This document shows positions 55,627 through 64,000 of a DNA stretch of 64,000 nt, one piece after another. Under the pieces are notes generated by a model, which did no database searches, was not told the DNA's origin, and worked only from the letters and a program-made list of their open reading frames with translations. This DNA comes from Epichloe hybrida (lineage: Eukaryota; Ascomycota; Sordariomycetes; Hypocreales; Clavicipitaceae), in NCBI GenBank assembly GCA_019022495.1, contig JAFEKR010000001.1:3472001-3536000 (forward strand), in the 5' to 3' direction. Each line of letters begins with the position of its first letter. Position 1 is the first letter of the stretch. The position numbers and the translations under genes were made by a program.

Positions 55627-56547
55627 ATGGACACAAAACCTGACTTGATTGGTCTTGGTCGGGTTGGATGTATCATGCGCATTGGAGACATTGCAGTGAA
55701 GACTGCGAATAAATGGCGAGTGCCTGAAAATGCATCGGAATATACAGCTATCCTCTACGAACAGACGAACAGGACGAACGAAGAGTCATTGATACACGAA
55801 GGACGCATTTACCGACACCTTGAATTTGTGGAAGGCGTCTTGAAACCGATTCACATCTCGGATACCGAAATTCGGATGCCGTATATAAGTCACGGGTCTC
55901 TCGACAGATACATGAGCGCAAGTAGAACCGTTATTGGCGATGAACAACGCCTGGCGTGGTTTCAGAATGCTGCCGACATTATCTATAGAGTGCATGGGCA
56001 GCGGGTTATAGTTGCTGATATTGCAGCGCGGAATTTCCTGGTCAACGAGGATCTATCACTTCAGCTATGTGATTTCTCCGAATCAATTATCATACCAGAG
56101 GATACAGCTCTGGATGAGTTTATTTCAGAGGATTTTCTTTCCATCAAGTTCGACATCGCTCGTTTTGGGTCGATGGTGTATGAGATCGTGTCCGGCAGCC
56201 GATTTGAATTTTATGTCAATCCTGAGATCGACATGGACTTGGATGATGGCGTCGCGAAGACATACAAAAAATGGCCGACGAGCGAACGATTTCCTGACAC
56301 GAGCAATATATTATTGGGTGATATAATTCGCAAGTGCTGGCTCAGGGAGGGTTTTTGCAGCATGAAGGATGTCCATGTCGCCTTGCATTCCGCACATGCT
56401 TCTGTGAAAGAAATTGAAGCGAGCTTGGACTGGCGTCGCGTATTTTGCGTGGCAACTCCAATAATTACAACGATAATATTCACCATGATAGTCTCGCACC
56501 GTCTTCCATGGCGAAAAGTCGTGGGTGCTCTCCCATTTAAACGTTAG
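55627..56547 (+). CDS. Tail-anchored protein-kinase-like protein (DFS instead of DFG)
   Basis: A single-exon gene of 306 residues in an AT-richer stretch. Kinase marks: Gly-rich loop GLGRVG (about 10-15), AVKTA with the ATP Lys, Glu of helix C in EGRIYRHLE, hinge MPYISHGSL, catalytic loop VADIAARNFL (HRD replaced by VAD; catalytic Asp and Asn retained) and CDFSES, where DFG has become DFS (the Mg-binding Asp stays). A hydrophobic span near the C-terminus (VFCVATPIITTIIFTMIV) followed by basic residues predicts a tail anchor. This looks like the lineage-expanded fungal kinase-like family. Activity may be weak or absent. The start ATG lies 121 bp after the stop of the previous gene. Confidence 0.8.
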   Translation: MDTKPDLIGLGRVGCIMRIGDIAVKTANKWRVPENASEYTAILYEQTNRTNEESLIHEGRIYRHLEFVEGVLKPIHISDTEIRMPYISHGSLDRYMSASRTVIGDEQRLAWFQNAADIIYRVHGQRVIVADIAARNFLVNEDLSLQLCDFSESIIIPEDTALDEFISEDFLSIKFDIARFGSMVYEIVSGSRFEFYVNPEIDMDLDDGVAKTYKKWPTSERFPDTSNILLGDIIRKCWLREGFCSMKDVHVALHSAHASVKEIEASLDWRRVFCVATPIITTIIFTMIVSHRLPWRKVVGALPFKR

Positions 56548-58256
56548 TTCATGTTTCCTTCTCTTCTTCTTCTTAGTTAACTGTATATTAGTTTGGTCCT
56601 AACTATCGAGAAATTTGCACATCATTCAGCTATCAGGAAGCTGTATTTATTGAGCTGCTCATGAATAATCCTACATTCATCCAGTGGACTTGACATCTTG
56701 AACTCTCCCTCAAAGCTCTTGCGGATATAACAAATAGAGCAGATGAGATTGGTCGACACTCAGCAGGCAACCACAGGAGGTTGACACCATTATAGGCGGG
56801 CGATCCAGGAATGAATGGTTATAACTCAAGCCATACCTATATTGTTCTGGTGGGAGTGGCCTGTGCAGGCGCACAATATACTCCGAAGTTTAGCTGACGA
56901 AGAAAACTTGTGGTCGCATACGAAATTTCCAAGCCATGTACATCCTGAATTGGCCCCGAAGAACTGGGGACGTTGGTTACCATCCATAACTAGGCACAAG
57001 TAAGTGTAATTTATATGGAGGAAACAAGTTGCTACACCTAAATAAATGCTCTCACCTAGAACTTGGATCACCGTACTTCATATCAACATAGATTGGAACG
57101 GGTGGACAGATCTGCTTTCCTGCATTCACCTTGTATATTATTAGGTATAATCGAGGGGCATTGAAGTCTGCATCGAGAGAACTAGAAGCCTATAACTATG
57201 GTATCTGCCATAGCTGGGTCATGCGGCATTACGAGACACAGCCAGCCATAGTGAGCCAAAGATGACATGTTGGCATCGTCTATGGCAGAGGGAGTGATTT
57301 AAAAAAGTCAAAGTTGCACACTTCAACAATAATAGTCTTGAACGTGACATCAGAGAACCATTTTATGCACTCAAGACACCTCACACATGTTGCATTTGAG
57401 TCTGCATGTAAAGATACATTTAGGGAACTTTAAACTCGACTTTCTCTAGCTTCGTTAATTAGGGAAAGCGGAGCTTTGCTTACAGAGCTCTTCCTGACAA
57501 TCGCATTGTGTCCTAGCGACGCATATTATGTGAGCTCATCGGCTTGAAGTGTGCCGTGTTTTCTGATGCCAAGGTAAGGTTATTGGTAAACTCGCGATGC
57601 CAATCAGGTCATCTTCGATTTTGGTTTGGAACAAGACTTTTTGTAGAAGTAGGCCAACATTGCACATTGACTAAGGGGTCACTAGGATTCCAATTGTTGG
57701 CGTTTGTGATGGAAGAATTGTCCGAGATAAAACCCGAGATGTACAGCCGAAGGCCGCTCAAGACCAGCAGTGGCGCAGCGTACATCACTTCACGATGATA
57801 CCTGACATGTTTAATTTACACTATGTACCCTCGATATTTATTATTTCAGGGCCGCTGCATTGCGGTATGCGACTGAGCATGCATTTGTGCGCCTTCAAAA
57901 AAAACCTGACAAACGATTCATGCTGTTTTGCCTACTTTTTCATAAAACGCCATGCTCCAAAAATGTAAAACGCAAACGTGAACTCATGTCTAATCCAAAT
58001 TCGTCTCCATAACTTTGAATCTTATTCAACTCAGCTAGCTTGGGTGGGAGAGGTCATATCCATGCCATGGCCATCTTCCTCGCCACCGGTGCACATGTGA
58101 TAGTCAAACGGTATCGTCGCTTTTCTTCATCAAGGTCGTACAACCTCTTCGTCAGTGATGTCGTTGCATGCGTTATTGCATCCGGGGAATGTACACAAGT
58201 CGTTCTCGAGGTGGTTTCTTTGGTCTCGCTCGGGACAGCAATGATCGCTGTGCTCA
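56548..58256. other. AT-richer accessory stretch, no supported gene
   Basis: Lower GC than both flanks but not RIP-saturated, since CpA and TpG are common. Small frames at 56815-57003 and 57544-57798 have no domain. The last 250 bp are probably the 3' untranslated region of the minus-strand gene at 58257. It could be a decayed insertion associated with the kinase-like gene. Confidence 0.5.
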
Positions 58257-59063
58257 TCAAGCATACGCTCCGTAGTAAGAGGCTGGTTGTGGTGGCATCC
58301 GTGACGTGGCCGGTCGACGTCCTGATGGTAGCGAGGCACGACGATCTAGTCCTGCTTCTCGACCGGAATATGTTGACTGCGGCGGGAATGGTGCAGGGGC
58401 TAGAGCTGCATGTGCTCGTCGTTCACTTCCGCTTCCACTGCCGCTACCCTCACGACCTCGCCGAGTCGCTTTCCGTTGTCCATTCAAGGCGCTTAGAGGC
58501 GGGTCTTTGACAGCGGGTTCATCGTCCCCCGGCAGAGTGAGCTCCGCGAGGCCAAAGAAGTACTCAAGCACCTCGGGGTAGCGCTGTACACTGGCTTGCC
58601 AGTCCTCGTCAATGCCTCGCTTGAGGGCGGCCTGAGCATCAGCTATCTGGTTGGGGTGTGGAGGGGCATTATAGTGATAGAAGGCATGAGCGGTGATTTG
58701 TTCCAGATGGGCCGTGTGGGCATTCTTTCGTCTCTCAGTAAGCAGGCGAAAATATTCCAAGACGTAGTCCTGAGCGTGTCCTCGAACCCAAGCCCTGTTT
58801 CCTTCGTGTTAGCTGCCAGGGCTCGGGATGATGGATCTGGCTGGGCAGTCGGGGAGAATAGGGTCAGGGTCATGGATCGATCGTTACCTTATGTCATTAT
58901 ACACAGATCTCATCATGTGGTCCTCAGCCTGTCGTATTGCCATCTCCAGGCCCCTGGCTTCACACTCACAAGCCAGGTTTGCCGGAGCATGGCAGATGGC
59001 ACAATTGGGGTCCATGGAAATATAGCCCTTGGGGGCTTTTGCCGTAAGAGCTCTGGATCCCAT
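58257..59063 (-). CDS. Conserved fungal protein with CX2CX7CXC motif
   Basis: Exons 59063-58888 and 58794-58257. A 93 bp intron (GTAACG donor, GCTAAC branch, ACAG acceptor) joins SVYNDI to AWVRGHAQDY via a split Arg codon; 237 residues. The N-terminus carries CAICHAPANLACECEA (Cys 21, 24, 32, 34), a likely zinc site, followed by a helical GLEMAIRQAEDHMM. The middle is alpha-helical (VLEYFRLLTERRKNAH, ITAHAFYHYNAPP, then ADAQAALKRGIDEDW), and the C-terminus is disordered and rich in Gly/Ser and Arg. I recognise the pattern as a conserved family of filamentous ascomycetes without known function. The start is the first Met before the Cys motif. Confidence 0.82.
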
Positions 59064-60494
59064 ATCAGTAACGATGGCGGCTCGAACTTTGTGCTTGAAA
59101 GTATTTCAGGTTCGTCTCAGCCACATGGCAAGGTAAAACCCAGTCAACAGAGAGTTGGTGAGGGTTTCTCAAGCATCACAAACTCTGCCAACGTCCACGT
59201 CCACGTCCACGACGACAAAAATCGGCTTAGCAGCTACTCCAGAAATCACCGGCTAGAGCCAGTGCGTCTTGCGAACCAGGCTGCATCGAGAATTGGAACC
59301 CAAAAGCTTGCGGACGTCGGTACAGGGGTGTCGAAGGTCCAAGTAAAAGCCGGGTTCGATACAGGGGAAAGAGAGGCGTCGATCAATGGGCGGGGGATTT
59401 GAAGAGAAACATTTGAAAATTAGGCAAGACTTACCTGGAGGACTGGGCTGGCAATGGGCTGGCAATGGGCTGGTAATGGGCTCGCACAAAGGGTGTGACC
59501 TCGGAGGGACGGTTCGAAACAGAAAAGGAATAGTCCGCCGTCAGATGGCAAAATATCAAAGTGGTTGGCGAGGCGTCCCAATGGCTGGTCTCCTGCACCT
59601 TGGGTCTCGCGGTCACGACGAGGCGTCGAGATGGAGGGTGGAAAAAAGGACGGTTGGAGTGGCGGTTGAAGTGGGTGGTCGGCGTCCTGGTACTTGCTGG
59701 TACTTGTCGGTACTTGGGCTGCAGCCAGCTCCGGCCGGGTTATTACATGTACGAAGTTGAAGAGAGGCAAAAGTCGTCGGAAAGGCGGTCGACGACTTCG
59801 CAGGGCAGGGCAGGGCAGGGCAGGGCAGCTGCGTCAAGATGGAGATGGCTCCTGCCGTCCATGGATAAGACTGAAAAGACTAGACAGAACAGCTGTGGTG
59901 CCACGTCTCACGTCTAGTATGTAATAATACGTCCGTACATGTATGTAATATGTACACGTCTCATCCATCCTGGACCATCCATCCCCATCCATCCCCATCC
60001 ATCGGATGATCCATGTTCTTCAAGCCCAACCCGATCAGCAGCGGCAGCAAATAGCCCAGCGAGCGCGACCCAATGTACAAAGCGGGAACGACCCGGCCCG
60101 AAGAGGCTGGCGGCAAAGGACACGGGTATCATGAGAGCCGCGGCAACAGACGTCGAACAGAAAATCAAAGTGACCAGGAAGCGAAGGAAGCGAAGCCAAT
60201 CACAACCACCATCCATCTGTTATCTGGGCTGGCTTCATCTCGGAATGTGCGTCCGTGAACAATGTCAACAGCTGACTTGAGCTTGATCAACAAACAGACA
60301 ACCCATAATGTACGAAACCCACCAGGGAAAATAACTGGGTCTTTTGGGGCTTGTCTTCCCCCAAGCATCATCTCGAAACCCAACAACCACTTTCTGTGCG
60401 GCAACGGTTTATTTCAAGGCCGCCATCCATTGAATGCGGCCACCGATATTATCAATTGATTGTGTCACAGCACTGCTGCGCTGATACGACCTCC
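59064..60494. other. Intergenic with several short tandem repeats
   Basis: Holds GGGCTGGCAAT-type triplicate repeats (about 59446-59485), TACTTG(C/T)(T/C)GG repeats (about 59690-59715), CAGGG repeated six times (59801-59827), and CCATCCATCC repeats (about 59965-60002). A minus-strand frame of 100 codons (60216-59914) has two hydrophobic stretches (FLVTLIFCSTSVAAALMIPV; VHWVALAGLFAAAA) and might be a small membrane protein, but there is no other support. Confidence 0.45.
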
Positions 60495-62291
60495 ATGCCA
60501 CTGCTGCGGTCAGTGGCAATCCGCCCACGAACTTCTCGAGCGGCCATCACAGCCCATTCACGATGCTCCTCCAGGTGCCCCTCCAGATGCTCCTCCACAT
60601 CCTCCAAACTCCCGTTCAATGACCTACCCGAATCGCGATTGAACCCCAGCCCCGACGACTACGCTTCGCCTAGCTTCGCCGACAAAGCCAACCTCACCCT
60701 CTATGCCGGCCGCGGCGGCAATGGCTGCGTGTCCTTTTTGCGAGAAGCTTTCCTTCCAGATGGCCCTCCCAACGGCGGTGACGGCGGGCTGGGGGGGAAT
60801 GTTTACATTCAGGCTGCCCACGGCGAGACGTCACTGCACAAGCTAGCAAGGCGGCGATTCATCCGCGCGGGACGCGGCAAGCATGGCCAGGGAAGCGCAA
60901 AGGGCGGCGCTCGTGGCGAAGACGTCACCATCACCGTACCGGTCGGCACGATTGTGCGAGAGCTGGAAAGGCAGGATCCCGCAGCCGAAGAAGCAATGAC
61001 CATCAGGGCGTACATGGCACTGCAAAAGCAGAAGCGTAAAGAACAAACGCTTCTAGAGGAAGAAAAGCGACGGAACCCGGTCGAGGAGCAAGAGGACGGG
61101 GAGGAATTCACGGACAGAAAAGGCCGGCCAAAGCTCTCTCCCCAGGAACAGGATGACGACACAGAACTGGAACTTGACGACCCATCACGGCAGAAATGGC
61201 TCTTGTACCCAGGAATGTCAAAGTCCGAGATGAAGAGCACATCGTTTCCACGCCTTCCTCGACGTCATCCGCTCCTTCAACAGCCGCCGTCACCAATCTA
61301 CCTCGACCTGTCGCGGCCAACTCCACGCCCCATCCTCCTCGCCGCCGGAGGCATCGGCGGCCTCGGCAACCCGCACTTCACCTCGAGGGAACATCCCAAA
61401 CCGATATTTGCCACCAAGGGAGAAGAAGCCGTGTCCATGAAAGTCACCCTCGAGCTGAAGCTTCTCGCCGACGTGGGACTCGTTGGCCTCCCCAACGCAG
61501 GCAAGAGTACCTTGCTGCGAGCCATGACCAACAGCCGTACCAGAGTAGGAGGCTGGGCATTCACCACGCTGCAGCCCAACATCGGGACGGTCGTGCTGGA
61601 CAAATACTCGGGTCAGCCCAGCATCACCCGACGCAGCATCACCCGACGCAATTGCAAACCCACGTCACCTGGCACAACCTACGACTCCTCCTCCGAAACC
61701 CACGTCGATCCCAGAACGAGATTCACTGTCGCCGACATCCCCGGCCTCATCGAAGGCGCCCATCTCGACCGCGGCCTAGGCATTGCTTTCCTTCGCCACG
61801 TCGAGCGCGCAGGCGTGCTGGCCTTTGTCATTGACTTATCCGCCGGCAACGCCGTGGCTGCCCTGAACGCGCTCTGGCGCGAAGTAGGTCTCTACGCGCA
61901 GATGCGCGACGAGGAAGAGCGCGATCGCGAACTCGAAGCCCACATCGAATGGGACACGGCCGTCGACGCTCCGACCCGCCGCTCAATCAATCTCACCAAC
62001 GCCGAGTACGCCAGTCCCGCGGCCTTTGCCGAAAAAGACGCCCAGTCCGGGCTGCACATTGCAGGCAAGCCGTGGTTCGTGGTTGCCACCAAGGCAGATT
62101 TACCGGAGACGCAGGCAAATTTCACTGAACTGAAGACGTATCTGTATGGCATCACAAACGGCGAGGTGAAGCATCCGAGCGGCGTGGAAGGGGCGTGGAC
62201 GCAAAAGTGCACGGCTATCCCCGTGAGTGCCATTCACGGCCAGGGTGTTGACAGAATCGTGCATTGGACGGTGGGATTGCTGGATGAGTAA
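60495..62291 (+). CDS. MTG2: Mitochondrial Obg-family GTPase (Mtg2)
   Basis: A single-exon gene of 598 residues. The start is taken at MPLLRSVAIRPRTSR, whose Arg/Ser-rich, acid-poor beginning is a mitochondrial targeting peptide; an upstream in-frame Met at 60351 is less likely. The Obg domain follows (ADKANLTLYAGRGGNG, FLREAF, PNGGDGGLGGNVYI, GKHGQGSAKGGARGEDV), split by a fungal charged insertion (about residues 175-270), then GGIGGLGNPHF. The G domain has G1 GLPNAGKST (331-339), a G2-type Thr in FTTLQPN, G3 DIPGLIEGA (414-422), G4 TKAD (532-535) and G5-like SAIHG. Mtg2 binds the mitochondrial large ribosomal subunit and is needed for its assembly. Confidence 0.95.
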   Translation: MPLLRSVAIRPRTSRAAITAHSRCSSRCPSRCSSTSSKLPFNDLPESRLNPSPDDYASPSFADKANLTLYAGRGGNGCVSFLREAFLPDGPPNGGDGGLGGNVYIQAAHGETSLHKLARRRFIRAGRGKHGQGSAKGGARGEDVTITVPVGTIVRELERQDPAAEEAMTIRAYMALQKQKRKEQTLLEEEKRRNPVEEQEDGEEFTDRKGRPKLSPQEQDDDTELELDDPSRQKWLLYPGMSKSEMKSTSFPRLPRRHPLLQQPPSPIYLDLSRPTPRPILLAAGGIGGLGNPHFTSREHPKPIFATKGEEAVSMKVTLELKLLADVGLVGLPNAGKSTLLRAMTNSRTRVGGWAFTTLQPNIGTVVLDKYSGQPSITRRSITRRNCKPTSPGTTYDSSSETHVDPRTRFTVADIPGLIEGAHLDRGLGIAFLRHVERAGVLAFVIDLSAGNAVAALNALWREVGLYAQMRDEEERDRELEAHIEWDTAVDAPTRRSINLTNAEYASPAAFAEKDAQSGLHIAGKPWFVVATKADLPETQANFTELKTYLYGITNGEVKHPSGVEGAWTQKCTAIPVSAIHGQGVDRIVHWTVGLLDE

Positions 62292-62551
62292 CGGGCTGGG
62301 TGGAATGGACGGGTGGAAATTCTGAGTCAGAGAGACCTTCTTCTGGTCAGGTTGGATAGCAATATCTCTGTATGCCTGCCAGAGCTCTTGTACTGCCAAC
62401 TTAACTTGTATCATCACTTTTTCTTTTACCATGAAGAAATCAACTTGTGTAAATAAATAAATCAGTCCCTTTACTTTAAACCTGACCCCAACACGATTGA
62501 AGCTAAAACCCCGCCAATACATGCAGACATAATTCTCACAATGCCAGCCCA
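62292..62551. other. Short gap between convergent genes MTG2 and TRM4
   Basis: 260 bp shared 3' untranslated region with AT-rich stretches. No gene seen. Confidence 0.6.
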
Positions 62552-64000
62552 CTAGGCCTCATCGGGGGACGGCAAATCCTCGACATCTACCGCTTCAACA
62601 ACTGCCTCGGTAGCCACTTGTTGCTGTCCCTCGTCCTCCCCATCCTCCTTCTCCTCCTTCTCCTCCCGAGCCGGCTGCTCTTTAATCTCCTTCTGGCCCT
62701 TTTGTTTATGGAGCGTATTGTTGACGAGGGGCGTGGTATCGTTGAAGATTCTCAGAAGCATAGCCGCGCGGTCCTCCTTGGGAAGCATGAGATTCAGGGA
62801 GTGGATGCTCTTCCACAGAGGCAGGGCCATTCTCTCCGTGAACTCGGCGTCGCCGGCCTCGGGCTCGACGCGGAGCACGCAGCAGCCCATGCCCATGTCG
62901 CGCACGCGCTCGCCAATCTCGTCAAAGTGCTTCCAGTCGTCGCCGGCGATGCGGGGGAACATCTCGATGAGAAGTCTCCGAAGCGTTTCCTTCTTGCGCA
63001 GGTGGACGACGCGGGGCTCGCCGACGTAGCCTTGGACGATGGGCATGCCCTCGGACTGGATGCGCCAGCGGCATACGTCGGCCGATGGGGCATCCTGCTT
63101 CATGTACATGCGCACGCCGCCGTGGACAAAGCGCACGCCGCGGCCTTCGTTTTCGGTGAGAATGTCGCGGATGAGCGCCGTGGTGTAGTAGATGGCCTTG
63201 GCGGGCTCGCCGAGCTCGTTGCGGACCATGTAGCGATTGTCGGGGAAGCGCGTGGACAGGTTGTAGAACTGCTTGATGTTGACGATGACGGGATGTGATG
63301 GGTTGAGGTACTTGAATGGCTCTTCGGGGGGGCCTGATTTCTTGGGCTGCTTGCTTATCGTCTCGGCGGACTGGACGAGCGGTGCAGGAGTGGCTGCTGA
63401 AGAGGACCCGGCGTCGGTTTTCGCCTTCTTGGTGGCGTGTTGCTCGGCATCCTCCTCATCGAGAGCTCTCTTGTTGCCATTAGCTGTGGCATCGTCCATC
63501 TGAGCGTCCTCTCCGTTGGGCTTGGACTCGGTGTCTTTGGCTCTCTCGGTGGAGGAGGATTCGACGGCGTCGGTAGTGCCAGCAGGCTTCGCCTCAGTCT
63601 TGCCATCGTCTGCCTCTTTTACCGCCTTGTCGCTAGCAATTGCGGCAGCTGGGGCGGCGGCGGCGGTAGCAGCGTTCTTGGGCTGGTTCTCATTCCTGGC
63701 CTTGAAGTCGGTCTTCTTCTCTAGCACGGCAATGAAGAAGCCGCCGGTATCCTGCAGGTGAGGATAGACGCGCATGCAGCGCTCCAGAGGAAGGTCATGG
63801 CAGCCGGTTCCCTCGAGCTTGGGGAACATGGTCTGGGAAACACGTCCGGGGACTACGCCCTCATTCTCTTCTCGGGCAAATTTCTCAACCTCCTCCCACG
63901 TGTCCCACATGCGGCAAGCCTTGTCCATGATCTTCCACTTTCGCATACCGGGTCTTCTGACAAGGTTGGGAAGCTGGTCGCTGCAGTCGAGGATCTCAAC
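62552..64000 (-). CDS. TRM4: tRNA (cytosine-5) methyltransferase Trm4/Ncl1, C-terminal part
   Basis: Partial: the frame is open to the window edge at 64000 and the N-terminal and catalytic parts lie outside. Visible start: VEILDCSDQLPNL, then RRPGMRKWKIMDK and TWEEVEKFA, followed by SQTMFPKLE and LERCMRVYPHLQDTGGFFIAVLEKK, the NSUN2/Trm4 motifs that follow the catalytic Cys region. A long disordered, Ala/Glu-rich insert with a KKAK nuclear-localisation-like signal (about 63650-63380) precedes the C-terminal domain (YLNPSHPVIVNIKQFYNLS..), and the end is very acidic (EEKEEKEDGEDEG). Trm4 methylates several cytosines of tRNAs in the nucleus. The stop is TAG at 62552-62554. Confidence 0.93.
   Translation of the reverse strand, partial: VEILDCSDQLPNLVRRPGMRKWKIMDKACRMWDTWEEVEKFAREENEGVVPGRVSQTMFPKLEGTGCHDLPLERCMRVYPHLQDTGGFFIAVLEKKTDFKARNENQPKNAATAAAAPAAAIASDKAVKEADDGKTEAKPAGTTDAVESSSTERAKDTESKPNGEDAQMDDATANGNKRALDEEDAEQHATKKAKTDAGSSSAATPAPLVQSAETISKQPKKSGPPEEPFKYLNPSHPVIVNIKQFYNLSTRFPDNRYMVRNELGEPAKAIYYTTALIRDILTENEGRGVRFVHGGVRMYMKQDAPSADVCRWRIQSEGMPIVQGYVGEPRVVHLRKKETLRRLLIEMFPRIAGDDWKHFDEIGERVRDMGMGCCVLRVEPEAGDAEFTERMALPLWKSIHSLNLMLPKEDRAAMLLRIFNDTTPLVNNTLHKQKGQKEIKEQPAREEKEEKEDGEDEGQQQVATEAVVEAVDVEDLPSPDEA

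Noticed and set aside
18825..57505. Shared word GAGCTCTTCCTGACA near 18829 and 57487
   Set aside because: Only about 15 bp, with no similarity on either side; too short to claim a repeat family.
59914..60216. 100-codon minus-strand frame with two hydrophobic segments
   Set aside because: Could be a small membrane protein, but the C-terminal half is encoded by CCATCC repeats and the opposite strand is also open; kept only as a note.

Overview
The window comes from a filamentous ascomycete (Pezizomycotina; probably Sordariomycetes, Hypocreales-like, which is an inference). The reasons are short 50-140 bp introns with GTANGT-type donors, CTAAC branch sites and CAG/TAG acceptors; ascomycete-type core genes; a spliced tRNA-Phe; and a 16 kb AT-rich block whose damage has the signature of repeat-induced point mutation (RIP): CpA/TpG nearly absent, TpA everywhere, and Trp codons turned into stops.

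Layout. 1-1978: the 3' end of the phosphatidylinositol 4-kinase PIK1. 2586-18780: a dead nested-transposon island. From left to right it holds a 5'-truncated chromodomain Ty3/gypsy remnant (+), unassigned degraded repeats, a GC-richer LTR-like block, and then a Ty1/copia element on the minus strand (copia A, 5893 to about 18700). Copia A was split by two later insertions: a 2008 bp hAT-like DNA transposon (8544-10551, 8 bp target duplication) and a complete copia element with paired 297 bp LTRs (copia B, 11547-17924, 5 bp target duplication). Removing both insertions restores the reading frame order gag-protease-integrase-RT of copia A.

18844-32453: a conserved hypothetical gene (-), an HNH-like/aminoglycoside-phosphotransferase-like fusion (+), a full-length ABCG transporter (+) and an 11-exon MFS sugar transporter (+). 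33457-39316, all minus: two fungal hypothetical genes, an AVO2-like TORC2 subunit whose likely start codon is split by an intron, an ESCO-type zinc-finger protein without acetyltransferase domain, and the V-ATPase assembly factor VMA12. 39875-43579: COQ1 (ubiquinone side chain) and allantoinase DAL1 (purine catabolism). 43783-43879: tRNA-Phe(GAA) with a 24 nt intron. 44699-46474: a large J-domain protein (-).

46475-51222 is gene-poor, with homopolymers and short palindromes. 51223-52253 is a metallophosphoesterase (-). 53617-53993 is a 377 bp PIF/Harbinger-like MITE (TTA duplication) upstream of a hypothetical gene at 54468. About 55500-58000 is AT-richer and carries a tail-anchored protein-kinase-like gene with DFS in place of DFG. 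58257-59063 is a conserved Cys-motif protein (-), 60495-62291 the mitochondrial Obg GTPase MTG2, and 62552-64000 the C-terminal part of tRNA m5C methyltransferase TRM4/NCL1 (-, cut by the window edge).

The genes are mostly independent housekeeping genes. No secondary-metabolite cluster, CRISPR array or operon-like system is visible. The most informative structures are the nested transposon stratigraphy, the MITE, the split-start AVO2-like gene and the accessory kinase-like gene.
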